Source: Salinimicrobium sp050750585
GTDB taxonomy: Bacteria; Bacteroidota; Bacteroidia; Flavobacteriales; Flavobacteriaceae
DNA length: 64,000 nucleotides
Direction of reading: 5' to 3'
Assembly: GCF_050750585.1 (NCBI RefSeq)
Contig: NZ_JBOJLM010000018.1
Location: 1-64,000, forward strand
A program made the position numbers and the translations under genes. The notes below the pieces were generated by a model that worked only from the letters and a program-made list of their open reading frames with translations, did not search any database and was not told the origin of the DNA. Shown one piece after another: positions 44,409 through 52,936 of this stretch (the stretch's first letter is position 1; each line of letters begins with the position of its first letter).

Positions 44409-44777
44409 TCACCATCTTTCCGACCAAAAAATCCTGATCAATTCGGCCGGTTTTCTCCCTTCGCAGTATAGCAATTCAAGTTGGTCGTCCTCTTCAGGTG
44501 TCCAGGGTTGGTATGCATTCGGAAATTGGTTCCTCTTTTTAGAAACATAACTGTTTTGTTCAACCTGTATTTTTTCGACTACTTCAGTTATCTTTTGAGA
44601 GAATTTATGGATTCCTTCATCAAAGACTATAATTTGTCGTCTCTCAAATTCCGCCTCTCCCTTTCGTTTACTTTCAATAATCTGTAAATAGGGATCGCCA
44701 TTTTTTGTTGTCTTAAGATCAAAAAAGTAAGTTCTATTTCCTGACTGTAATCGCGTTGAGAATAAATTGTGATCCAT
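44409..44777 (-). CDS. DUF3276 PUR-type nucleic-acid-binding protein, frameshifted near the 3' end
   Basis: 122 residues as read. The N-terminal PUR-like domain is clear: LFSTRLQSGNRTYFFDLKTT, YLQIIESKRKGEAEFERRQI and FDEGIHKFSQKITEVVEKIQ. The second part PWTPEEDDQLELLYCEGRKP starts a helix-turn-helix (SANT-like) module and then shifts frame at a run of six T on the coding strand. With five T the frame would continue IFGRKDGEIRSRIKKLELKE to a TAA at 44357, completing the module. So the gene is a recent pseudogene, carries a sequencing error, or uses slippage. PUR domains bind single-stranded DNA or RNA. Confidence 0.75.
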   Translation of the reverse strand: MDHNLFSTRLQSGNRTYFFDLKTTKNGDPYLQIIESKRKGEAEFERRQIIVFDEGIHKFSQKITEVVEKIQVEQNSYVSKKRNQFPNAYQPWTPEEDDQLELLYCEGRKPAELIRIFWSERW

Positions 44778-45155
44778 TTCTCCAAGTAATTTTATTATTA
44801 AACAATTTTTAGCCGTCTCCAGATGTAGCTTAATTCTTTCTCCGACCGAATGGGGTGAATTGAAATTTAGACTTTAAAGATAGAATATCTATGTAAATAC
44901 CTACTCTTCATTTTGTTATAAAAATTAAAAATTATTCCTGGTATCTTCTCTGTATTAAACAAAGAGGGTTTTCCGCCCATGACTTAAGAAAAGAGCTTAT
45001 AGATTTTTTTTGCTTGTTGTTGAATTTTCTGAACCCGTTTTTGGGCTCCCTTTAGGGTGAGGGGCAAAACCAAACACGGTTCTATATATTTCTTGTTGTT
45101 ATACCAAATACAACATAAAACTGGAATTTGGTGCTTGGAATTTGGTGCTTTACCA
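44778..45155. other. Gene-free divergent spacer
   Basis: I see no gene. Contents: AT-rich DNA from 44780 to 45000; a second copy of the motif TTCTGAACCCGTTTTTGGGC with TCCCTTTAGGGTGAGGGG at 45024-45072; and the phrase GGAATTTGGTGCTT twice at 45123-45150, whose complement occurs at 34117-34137. Confidence 0.65.
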
Positions 45156-45163
45156 TAGATTTG
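45156..45163 (+). promoter_or_regulatory. Putative -7 promoter element of asnB
   Basis: TAGATTTG matches TAnnTTTG, 40 bases before the ATG. TTTG at 45127-45130 could serve as the -33 element with a slightly long spacing of 25 bases. Confidence 0.45.
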
Positions 45164-45203
45164 AATCACTATACAATATTTAATATACATTAAACATTAA
45201 AAA

Positions 45204-46916
45204 ATGTGTGGAATAGCAGGAATCATTGGCCCCAACCCTTCTGAAGCAGAACTTCAAAAAATGCTTCAGGCCCAAAGACATCGTGGTCCAGATCATACCG
45301 GCACTTATATTGATCCCCGGTTTGCAGCAATAGGCCATAACCGGCTCTCCATCATTGATCTTTCTCCCGATGCCAATGAACCCTTTATAGATAATTCCCG
45401 TAGATACGTGTTATCCTTTAATGGAGAGATCTATAACTACAAAGAGCTGCGGACAGAATTAAGGGGACATTATGACTTCAAAACTACATCAGATACTGAA
45501 GTTCTGTTAGCCGCATACATAATATGGGGAAAGGATTGTTTGCACAAATTCAACGGAATGTTCTCCTTCGCCATCTGGGATTGCCGGGAAAAAAAGCTTT
45601 TTGCTGCACGGGATAGGTTTGGAGTGAAACCTTTTTATTATTCTGAAGCTGGCAAAAACCTCTACTTCAGCAGTGAAATAAAGACGCTCAAAAATGTCAT
45701 TTTTGACACCCCACCAAACCTGAAGGTCTGGGCAAATTATTTTAGCTATGGCTCCTACGGTATGCCGGAAGAGACTTTTTACAGTAACATCAAACAATTA
45801 CCGGGTGGATATTTGCTGGAATATTCTGAAGGTCGGCTCAGACTTGAAAAATGGTATGATTTCGTTTCAGAAGTCCAAGATGTAAGATCCGGAAGCTCTT
45901 TTGAACAGGCAAAAGCTGAATATCTCGAACTACTGAAAAACAGTATCAAACTTCGTTTTCGTGCAGACGTCCCGGTAGCTTTTAATATTAGCGGCGGAGT
46001 GGACAGTTCGCTCCTGTTAGCTCTGGTTAATCTTCTTCAAGATAAACAGCAAATTCAAGCCTATTCTTTTTACACGGGAGATGAGCACTATGATGAACTT
46101 CCATGGGTGGAACAGATGATCGCTACCACTCAAAATCCGCTTCAAAAAGTGCTTTTTACGGCCTCTGAAGTTGAGACCGCTGCAAGAAAGATTACTCAGC
46201 AACAGGATGAGCCCTTCGGAGGAATTCCTACCCTCGCCTATTCAAAAATCTTTGAACAGGCTCATGCTAACGGAGTAAAGGTTTTGCTTGACGGGCAGGG
46301 AATGGATGAGCAATGGGCGGGGTATGACTACTATCAAACCTCCGGCTCAATCATTCAGGGTACCGGGCAAAATTCTCCTTTCCGGACACAGGTGCTAAAT
46401 CCAGATTTTGCTGCTTTGGCACAAAAGCCAAACTATCCAGAACCGTTCGACAACAGACTGCAAAATCTGCAGTTTCGGGACCTTTTTTATACCAAACTCC
46501 CACGAGCGCTGCGATTCAATGACAGGATTTCCATGACCTATAGCACCGAACTGCGGGAGCCTTTTCTTGATTACCGCCTCGTCGAACTCGCTTTTGCACA
46601 ACCAAAGGATTATAAAATCAAGAATGGAGTTGGAAAATATATGCTCCGCGAAATCTTGAAACCTCTAGTTCCCTCTACTATCTCTTATGCTCCAAAACGT
46701 CCTCTCCAAACTCCCCAGCGGGAATGGTTAAGTCAGGAACTTAAAGCATTTGTGGAAGAGCAATTGCTACACCTTAAAAATACTTCAGCAACAGATTGGT
46801 TTGATCACGGCGCAATTCAGAAAGAATGGAAAAAATACCTCGCAGGAGATAACACGAGTAGTTTCCATGTGTGGCAATGGGTGAACACAGCATTACTCCT
46901 TAAACTAACAGATTAA
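45204..46916 (+). CDS. asnB: Asparagine synthase (glutamine-hydrolysing) family protein
   Basis: 570 residues. The N-terminal class II glutaminase starts MCGIAGIIG with the catalytic Cys2, followed by HRGPDHTGTY, GHNRLSIIDLS and SFNGEIYNYKEL. The synthetase domain has the PP-loop SGGVDSSLLLALV near residue 265 and LDGQGMDEQWAGYDYY near 365. Enzymes of this branch are often within glycan clusters, where they may amidate uronic acids rather than make asparagine; the location supports that possibility but does not prove it. It is transcribed alone. Confidence 0.9.
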   Translation: MCGIAGIIGPNPSEAELQKMLQAQRHRGPDHTGTYIDPRFAAIGHNRLSIIDLSPDANEPFIDNSRRYVLSFNGEIYNYKELRTELRGHYDFKTTSDTEVLLAAYIIWGKDCLHKFNGMFSFAIWDCREKKLFAARDRFGVKPFYYSEAGKNLYFSSEIKTLKNVIFDTPPNLKVWANYFSYGSYGMPEETFYSNIKQLPGGYLLEYSEGRLRLEKWYDFVSEVQDVRSGSSFEQAKAEYLELLKNSIKLRFRADVPVAFNISGGVDSSLLLALVNLLQDKQQIQAYSFYTGDEHYDELPWVEQMIATTQNPLQKVLFTASEVETAARKITQQQDEPFGGIPTLAYSKIFEQAHANGVKVLLDGQGMDEQWAGYDYYQTSGSIIQGTGQNSPFRTQVLNPDFAALAQKPNYPEPFDNRLQNLQFRDLFYTKLPRALRFNDRISMTYSTELREPFLDYRLVELAFAQPKDYKIKNGVGKYMLREILKPLVPSTISYAPKRPLQTPQREWLSQELKAFVEEQLLHLKNTSATDWFDHGAIQKEWKKYLAGDNTSSFHVWQWVNTALLLKLTD

Positions 46917-46963
46917 AGAAAAAAGGAAGCTAATTAACTTACAGAAAAGTCAACAAATTCTTT

Positions 46964-47638
46964 TTAGTAACAGGCCCTTCGTCGTCTTTCGTTTAGTCCT
47001 GGACCTCCAATTTTGAAGATCACTCCCACAATTATTTGATTTAGCCTGGAATCTGTGAATTCTGCTTCATTGATTTCATTATAACCTTCACCAAAATCTA
47101 GACGTTGAAGCTCAGCCGAAGACAAAGATCTTTCATACCGTAGATCCAATCCAAATCTTCCAAATTCAACTTTCACGCCAACCTGAGCATTTATTGGTGT
47201 GTCTTGAACAACAATTGGGTTCAGGAATTCTTCCCCCTCCAAAGTAGCATCCAGTATATTCGAATACACAGGTCCTGCATAAATATCAATTGGCCCCCAA
47301 ATATTATAACCTACTAATAGGGGAATATCAAATTTTTGAACAGAATAGATTGAAGTTTCTTCTATAAAAGTGAATTCTGTATCTAATGAAGTATAAACTA
47401 CCTCGGGCCGAACAAAAAACTTACCAAAATCAACCTGTAAAAAGATACCTCCATGAAAGCCAAGATTCCCCTCAGCCTCAGAAGTATTCTTCTGGAATGC
47501 ATAGTTGTTTTGTAACCCTACAATCTCACCACCCATAGGATGATTAACTCCGGCTTTTAGACCATAACTCAGTTCTTGAGAAAAGCTTATTGAAACTGTG
47601 GTAAAAATAAAAAACAGGCCTAAAAGATATTTTTTCAT
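46964..47638 (-). CDS. Outer-membrane beta-barrel protein
   Basis: 224 residues from ATG 47638 (MKKYLLGLFFIFTTVSISFS, a signal peptide cleaved after SFSQ or nearby). A TTG seven codons upstream is less likely. The mature part has alternating beta strands with KAGVNHPMG, FGFHGGIFLQVDFGKFFVRP-type turns, GPIDIYAGPVYSN and FGRFGLDLRYERSL, and ends IIVGVIFKIGGPGLNERRRR. It fits the PorT/OMP_b-brl_2 eight-stranded family. The basic C-terminal tail RRRRACY is unusual for a barrel, which normally ends in an aromatic residue, and suggests the reading frame runs past the original end. Confidence 0.8.
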   Translation of the reverse strand: MKKYLLGLFFIFTTVSISFSQELSYGLKAGVNHPMGGEIVGLQNNYAFQKNTSEAEGNLGFHGGIFLQVDFGKFFVRPEVVYTSLDTEFTFIEETSIYSVQKFDIPLLVGYNIWGPIDIYAGPVYSNILDATLEGEEFLNPIVVQDTPINAQVGVKVEFGRFGLDLRYERSLSSAELQRLDFGEGYNEINEAEFTDSRLNQIIVGVIFKIGGPGLNERRRRACY

Positions 47639-47756
47639 AAGATTTGGAATATGCGTCAATTTGGTTTACAAATAAAAAGGATTTTTTTATATACCCCAAT
47701 AAATTTGCATTTATCTAACGGATAAGCTGGAGAATTATTTCATTTGAGGCTGATAG

Positions 47757-47840
47757 GAGTTGTCTGTAGCCGATAGTCTGTAGTAGGTAGTGGGTAGTCA
47801 TTAGTGGGTTGCCTCTTTCCACTCTCTTCTCTCTCCACTA
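47757..47840. repeat. Heptad-phased spacer between fcl and the outer-membrane protein gene
   Basis: On the plus strand the units read GTCTGTA, GCCGATA, GTCTGTA, GTAGGTA, GTGGGTA, GTCATTA, GTGGGTT. Then come units such as CTTTCCA and CTCTTCT up to the fcl stop. Seen along transcription (minus strand), a G/A/T-rich trailer follows the fcl TAG stop, and a C/A-rich leader then points to the outer-membrane gene. This is the clearest single example of the polarised heptad spacers. Confidence 0.9.
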
Positions 47841-48761
47841 CTACAAAAATTCTTCCTCATAAACTTTTGCAAGACCTTCTTCAAGACCAATTTTATGCCT
47901 CCAGCCAAGGTCGTGAATCAGGCTTACATCCAACAGCTTTCGGGGCGTACCATCAGGTTTAGACCTATCCCAGCTAATCACTCCCGAGTAACCTGAAATA
48001 TCTTTTATCATTTCTGCCAGTTCTTTAATAGATAAATCTTCTCCTGTCCCGATGTTTACGCTAACATTTCCGCTGTATGTCTTCATGAGGTGTAGGCAGG
48101 CATCAGCAAGATCGTCTACATGTAAAAATTCCCTTTTCGGCTCCCCGCTTCCCCATACTTCTACGGAAGCTTTATCTTCTACTTTTGCCTCATTAAACTT
48201 CCGAAGTAAAGCCGGAAGCACATGAGAAGTCTCAGGATCATAGTTATCATTGGGACCATATAAATTTGTAGGCATTACTGAAATAAAATCACAACCGTAC
48301 TGCCGATTGTAATTCTCACACATTTTTAAACCGGCAATCTTGGCGATAGCATAAGGTTCATTAGTGTCTTCCAGCTTTCCTGTGAGCAGGTAGTCTTCTC
48401 TTATGGGCTGGGGTGACATTTTAGGATAAATACAGGAAGAAGCCAAAAAAAGGAGCTTTTTGACACCATTCAAATAGCTATGGTGGATCACATTATTTTG
48501 GATCATCAGATTTTCGTACAAAAATTGGCCTCTGTAAGTATTATTGGCCATAATACCACCAACTTTTGCAGCTGTAAGAAAAACATAATCAGGAATTTCC
48601 TTTTCAAAGAAGTTTTTTACCGCTTCCTGATTTGTAAGATCGAGTTGGGATGAGGTGCGAAAAATGACATTTTTGAAACCCTCCTGTTCCAGCTTCCGCA
48701 GTAATGCCGAACCCACCATTCCGGTGTGTCCAGCAACATATATTTTTGAATCTTTCTCCAT
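47841..48761 (-). CDS. fcl: GDP-L-fucose synthase
   Basis: 306 residues. KIYVAGHTGMVGSALLRKLE gives the Rossmann loop; FLTAAKVGGIMANNTYRGQF, LFLASSCIYPKMSPQPIRED and NEPYAIAKIAGLKMCENYNR (the SYK-type catalytic triad) are diagnostic. It epimerises and reduces GDP-4-keto-6-deoxymannose to GDP-L-fucose with NADPH. It follows gmd with a 36-base spacer made of G/T-rich heptads starting at the gmd TAG stop. Its own TAG stop also opens a repeat trailer. Confidence 0.95.
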   Translation of the reverse strand: MEKDSKIYVAGHTGMVGSALLRKLEQEGFKNVIFRTSSQLDLTNQEAVKNFFEKEIPDYVFLTAAKVGGIMANNTYRGQFLYENLMIQNNVIHHSYLNGVKKLLFLASSCIYPKMSPQPIREDYLLTGKLEDTNEPYAIAKIAGLKMCENYNRQYGCDFISVMPTNLYGPNDNYDPETSHVLPALLRKFNEAKVEDKASVEVWGSGEPKREFLHVDDLADACLHLMKTYSGNVSVNIGTGEDLSIKELAEMIKDISGYSGVISWDRSKPDGTPRKLLDVSLIHDLGWRHKIGLEEGLAKVYEEEFL

Positions 48762-48797
48762 TTCTAAATCTACCCTCTAACGTCAATAGACTACGGA

Positions 48798-50006
48798 CTA
48801 CTCTCCATTATAATCTAATGTCTTGTGTCCTCCTTCTCTTAAATATTTTTCTTTACGGAAGAGGTTTACATCGGCTTCCATCATTTCCTTTACAAGGTCC
48901 TGTAGAGCATATTTTGGCTTCCATCCCAGTTTTTCTTTACACTTTGAAGCGTCTCCGATAAGCTGATCCACTTCTGTGGGACGGTGGTATTTAGAATCTA
49001 CCTGAAGCACTGTAGCTCCTGATGCTACCTGGAAATCGGGATTTTCGCATTTTACCACTTTTGCAATTTCATGGATTCCTGTACCTAAAAATTCCACAGT
49101 AATTCCAACACATGAAAAAGCCATTCGCACCAGTTCTCTTACTGAAGTAGTTTTTCCAGTGGCGATCACATAATCACCTGGCTGATCCTGTTGCAGCATA
49201 AGCCACATAGCTTCCACATAATCTTTTGCGTGCCCCCAATCTCTTTCAGCGTCCAGATTTCCCAAAAAGAAATTTTCCTGCATTCCCAGGGCAATACGGG
49301 CAACGGCACGAGTGATCTTACGGGTGACAAAAGTTTCTCCCCTTAGCGGAGATTCATGGTTAAATAGAATTCCATTACAGGCAAACATTTCATAAGCCTC
49401 CCGGTAATTAATCGTTATCCAGTAGGCATACAATTTCGCAACACCATAAGGGCTCCGCGGATAGAAAGGAGTGCTTTCGTTTTGCGGCACCTGCTGTACC
49501 AGTCCGTACAACTCTGAAGTTGAAGCCTGGTAGATCTTTGTTTTCTTAGTGAAACCAAGAAGCCTTACCGCCTCTAAAATCCTAAGAGTCCCTAATCCGT
49601 CGACATTAGCAGTATATTCCGGGGTGTCAAAGCTCACCTTCACATGAGACATTGCTCCAAGATTATAGATCTCATCGGGCTGTACCTCCTGAATGATCCT
49701 CGTGAGATTCATAGAATCACTTAGATCTCCGTAATGTAGCTTAAACCTGATATCCTTCTCGTGCGGATCCTGATACAGGTGATCTATCCTTTCTGTATTA
49801 AAAAGGCTAGACCTCCTTTTGATCCCATGCACCACATATCCTTTCTCAAGCAGGAATTCGGCTAAATAAGCTCCATCCTGGCCTGTGATGCCGGTTATGA
49901 GGGCGGTTTTTTGTTGGTTATTCTTGATAGAGTTCGTGGTTTGTGGTTTTTGGTTTTTTGTTAAAATAAAGTCTTTAGACGGTAGTCGATAGTCGATAAT
50001 GTTCAA
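48798..50006 (-). CDS. gmd: GDP-mannose 4,6-dehydratase (N-terminus uncertain)
   Basis: 402 residues from TTG 50006. The enzyme proper starts at TALITGITGQDGAYLAEFLL (residue 34 onward), with KRRSSLFNTERIDHLY, YQASTSELYGLVQQVPQNE, PRSPYGVAKLYAYWITINYR and FNHESPLRGETFVTRKITRA, all diagnostic. It makes GDP-4-keto-6-deoxymannose, the precursor of GDP-fucose. The 33 residues before the core (KNQKPQTTNSIKNNQQ and upstream) are encoded by C/A-rich heptad leader DNA. No ATG, GTG or second TTG exists in that interval, so the true start is unclear. Confidence 0.92.
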   Translation of the reverse strand: MNIIDYRLPSKDFILTKNQKPQTTNSIKNNQQKTALITGITGQDGAYLAEFLLEKGYVVHGIKRRSSLFNTERIDHLYQDPHEKDIRFKLHYGDLSDSMNLTRIIQEVQPDEIYNLGAMSHVKVSFDTPEYTANVDGLGTLRILEAVRLLGFTKKTKIYQASTSELYGLVQQVPQNESTPFYPRSPYGVAKLYAYWITINYREAYEMFACNGILFNHESPLRGETFVTRKITRAVARIALGMQENFFLGNLDAERDWGHAKDYVEAMWLMLQQDQPGDYVIATGKTTSVRELVRMAFSCVGITVEFLGTGIHEIAKVVKCENPDFQVASGATVLQVDSKYHRPTEVDQLIGDASKCKEKLGWKPKYALQDLVKEMMEADVNLFRKEKYLREGGHKTLDYNGE

Positions 50007-50015
50007 CTGTTCAAC

Positions 50016-50384
50016 TCAACTCTTCTTTAGGTACTTCTTCAAACTACTTATCATTTTTGAAAGTTCCGCGAGTTTTTTTCGATTATTTAAATTCTCCTGA
50101 TCAGATATAAAATTCTGTCGATTTGCAATTGTGGAACATACAACACACTCTTTAATGGATGCACTGGCAATTTGAAGAAACCTGTTGAATTGAGCATCTG
50201 TATCACCTGATCCCTCAGCTATATTTAATGATATAGAGACCGCTGCCCTTTTAAATTGTGAAGTAAGATTATATAATTCTGAATGCGGAAACTTTTTCGA
50301 AACTTCATAAGCTAGATCAACAAAATCAAGAGACTTCTGATATACTTGTAAATCTTCGAATTTAAATTTAGGCAGTTCTTCCAT
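50016..50384 (-). CDS. Four-helix-bundle protein (23S rRNA intervening-sequence type)
   Basis: 122 residues. FEDLQVYQKSLDFVDLAYEV, FPHSELYNLTSQFKRAAVSI, LNIAEGSGDTDAQFNRFLQI and ASASIKECVVCSTIANRQNF fit the family consensus closely. It lies between wzc and gmd in the same direction. It is a distant paralogue of 42817-43209; the two differ over most positions, so they are not a recent duplication. Function unknown. Confidence 0.9.
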   Translation of the reverse strand: MEELPKFKFEDLQVYQKSLDFVDLAYEVSKKFPHSELYNLTSQFKRAAVSISLNIAEGSGDTDAQFNRFLQIASASIKECVVCSTIANRQNFISDQENLNNRKKLAELSKMISSLKKYLKKS

Positions 50385-50464
50385 TTTTTTGAGTTATTCG
50401 TTTGCCTCAAATAAAAAAATTAAGAGGTAAAAATCACTACTGACTAGCGTCTATAGTCTAACGA

Positions 50465-52933
50465 CTATTCAAAGTTCCTAACCAACTCCCTCCACTTCTT
50501 CTTCAGCTTGCCAGTCCTTGTTTCCTGCTGCCCATAACCTTTACCATACTGGCCATACCCATAGCCGTAACCGTAGCCATAGCCGTAACCATAGCCATAC
50601 CCGTACTTGGCCCGGTGCACAAAGTGGTTAAGAACGAATGAAATATTCTTTACTTCACCTTTGTTATACTTCTCATTGATCACCTCCAGCATTCCGCGTT
50701 TTGTGTAATCCTGGCGGATGAGGTATAGAGTGGCATCGGCGTATTTTATGAGGTTGAGCGCATCGGCAACCACACCCACCGGCGGGGTATCCATAACAAT
50801 GTAATCATAACGCTCCCGAAGTTCACTCATGAGGGTTTCCATCTGCTCGTTCATAAGTAATTCTGAAGGGTTTGGCGGAATTGGCCCTGCAGTGATCACA
50901 TCCAGGTGTGGCACCATACTTGGCTGTATGATTGCCTCCAGGGACTCCTGCCCTATAAGATAATTCACCACTCCCACATCGTTATTGATCTTAAAATCAT
51001 CAAAAATCTTCGGTTTACGTAAATCGGCACCCAACAACAGTGTCTTCTTTTCACTCAAAGCAAAAACAGTGGCGAGGTTCATGGCACAAAAAGTTTTCCC
51101 TTCCCCCGAAACCGAAGAAGTGATCATCACCGTTTTAGAGCCGCTCACCCCCTGCTTTTTGTACATAAATTGCAGACTGGACCTCAACCCCCGAAAACCT
51201 TCAGCAATAGCCGATTTGGGTTTATTGAAGACCGCAAGATTTGTGTCCATCCTACTTTTCCCAATCATGCCCAGAATGGGAATGGGTGATAAACGGGTGA
51301 CTTCCTGTGCGTTGTGCACGTTGGTATTCAGAAAAACTAACAGGAAAACAAAAGTCAGCGGAATCATTCCACCCACCATTAATGCCATCACATAGTTAAG
51401 TTGTGTATTTGGTCCAATCTGGCCGCCACCGGTATCTTTGGCGGTATCAATAACCATAACATCACTCACGTTGGCTGCTTTAACGAGTCCGGCTTCACTA
51501 CGCTTTTCCAGGAACATATTATAAGTGCGCTCACTTATAGAATACTTTCGCTGAATTTTAAGCAAGTCCTGCTCTTCCTGCGGTAGTTTCCTAATTTCGG
51601 CTTCGGCCAGTGCAATTTCTCTATTAATGTCGCGCAGCTCCTGCCTGAGTAAGTTTTGAGAGGAAGACATATTTTCGAGCAGCACATCTTTTACGGCATT
51701 TATCTGCCGGTCTATATCCTGAAAAACAGGGGAATTTTCCTGTAGAGAATATTCATATTTCCGCCTTTCTTCGGCAAGGGAAACAATTCGCCCTACTCCG
51801 CTAACAATACTTCCTTCAGCAATTCCCGCTACCGATGGTGCCGGTACATCAGAATAATCATTTCGCGATTGCAGGTAATCCTGCAGGGTTTCATAATAAG
51901 CCAGTTGACGCGAAATATCTTCTTTCCTCACATCAAGCCCCGTAAGTTTGGAGTTTAACTGACTGCTTTCCGCAGAAATATCCAGGATAGAATTGGTATT
52001 TCTAAACCTATTCAATTCATCTTCCACCACCTTAAGCTCCATAGCCTTGACACTTAAACTACTATCAATAAACCGAATGGTCTTGGTGGCAAAAAGGTTC
52101 TTGCGCTCCAGCATATTTTGACTCAATACCCGTACAGTCCCGTTAAGGTAATCTACGATCTCAGCTTTATTATCACCTGTCATGGAAAGATTTAAAACCG
52201 AAGCTCCCTGCGACTGCGGACTTACAGCCACTCCGCGGAACCTCCCTACAGTACCGTCAAAATGCCGGAATTGCACATAAAAAGGTTTATCTATAACAGG
52301 AGCACGTGGCGTTGGCACAAGCTTACCATTGAAAAATGGCAAATTTATGGGCTCGTTAAGCCGGTATTCACGGCTAAACTCCCCTTCCTCGACCACCACA
52401 TTGCCATATTCTTTCGTATCATAATTATATACCGAAGCATTTCCTCCGGCAAAAGTCGTGCTGAGCGTAAAGGTTTCAGGATCTTTAAAACGAATGGTAA
52501 AAGTGGTTCCCTGGGCCTGGTACGCAGAAGTATCGGCCACTACTTTAAAAGGAGTGAAACCGTAAGCATTCACACGTTGATATTCTCCGTCCTGTTGATA
52601 AGCAATATAGTACTGCAAGCGCTCTACCACCTCTTCATTATGCGATCTTGACCGCAAAATGGTCATGGCCGTATTCACCTTGTCTGAGGTTCCTCCCCAG
52701 TTAAAAGTGAGGCTGGTATTACTGGTAAAAAAAGGGTTTTGATCGTCTTTTATGGAAATGGAATTCCCTAATTGATAAACAGGAAGTTTCCGTACATTAT
52801 TGTAATAAGCCACTCCCAGACTTATAGCTATAGACAACAGAATTAATTGCCAATAGCTAAAGACTTTCAGCACAAATCCTTTAAAGTCAAATGTGGAACC
52901 TACATCACTAATATGATCATCTTCATGTGCCAT
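50465..52933 (-). CDS. wzc: Polysaccharide co-polymerase with tyrosine autokinase domain (Wzc-like)
   Basis: 822 residues. A Wzz-type region with membrane segments near residues 25-45 and 515-535 flanks a periplasmic part with coiled coil at about 290-480. The cytoplasmic BY-kinase has Walker A SSVSGEGKTFCAMNLA near 605, A' LLLGADLRKPKIF and Walker B YDYIVMDTPPVGVVADAL. The C-terminal tail carries an unusually regular run of alternating Tyr and Gly (nine YG units, about residues 778-796), the autophosphorylation cluster. It controls chain length and export with the outer-membrane protein encoded four bases upstream. Its TAG stop opens a repeat trailer. Confidence 0.95.
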   Translation of the reverse strand: MAHEDDHISDVGSTFDFKGFVLKVFSYWQLILLSIAISLGVAYYNNVRKLPVYQLGNSISIKDDQNPFFTSNTSLTFNWGGTSDKVNTAMTILRSRSHNEEVVERLQYYIAYQQDGEYQRVNAYGFTPFKVVADTSAYQAQGTTFTIRFKDPETFTLSTTFAGGNASVYNYDTKEYGNVVVEEGEFSREYRLNEPINLPFFNGKLVPTPRAPVIDKPFYVQFRHFDGTVGRFRGVAVSPQSQGASVLNLSMTGDNKAEIVDYLNGTVRVLSQNMLERKNLFATKTIRFIDSSLSVKAMELKVVEDELNRFRNTNSILDISAESSQLNSKLTGLDVRKEDISRQLAYYETLQDYLQSRNDYSDVPAPSVAGIAEGSIVSGVGRIVSLAEERRKYEYSLQENSPVFQDIDRQINAVKDVLLENMSSSQNLLRQELRDINREIALAEAEIRKLPQEEQDLLKIQRKYSISERTYNMFLEKRSEAGLVKAANVSDVMVIDTAKDTGGGQIGPNTQLNYVMALMVGGMIPLTFVFLLVFLNTNVHNAQEVTRLSPIPILGMIGKSRMDTNLAVFNKPKSAIAEGFRGLRSSLQFMYKKQGVSGSKTVMITSSVSGEGKTFCAMNLATVFALSEKKTLLLGADLRKPKIFDDFKINNDVGVVNYLIGQESLEAIIQPSMVPHLDVITAGPIPPNPSELLMNEQMETLMSELRERYDYIVMDTPPVGVVADALNLIKYADATLYLIRQDYTKRGMLEVINEKYNKGEVKNISFVLNHFVHRAKYGYGYGYGYGYGYGYGYGQYGKGYGQQETRTGKLKKKWRELVRNFE

Positions 52934-52936
52934 ACA

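Noticed and set aside
44274..44471. 65-codon plus-strand frame near the PUR-type gene
   Set aside because: Antisense to the frameshifted C-terminal part of the PUR-type gene and built partly from heptad DNA.
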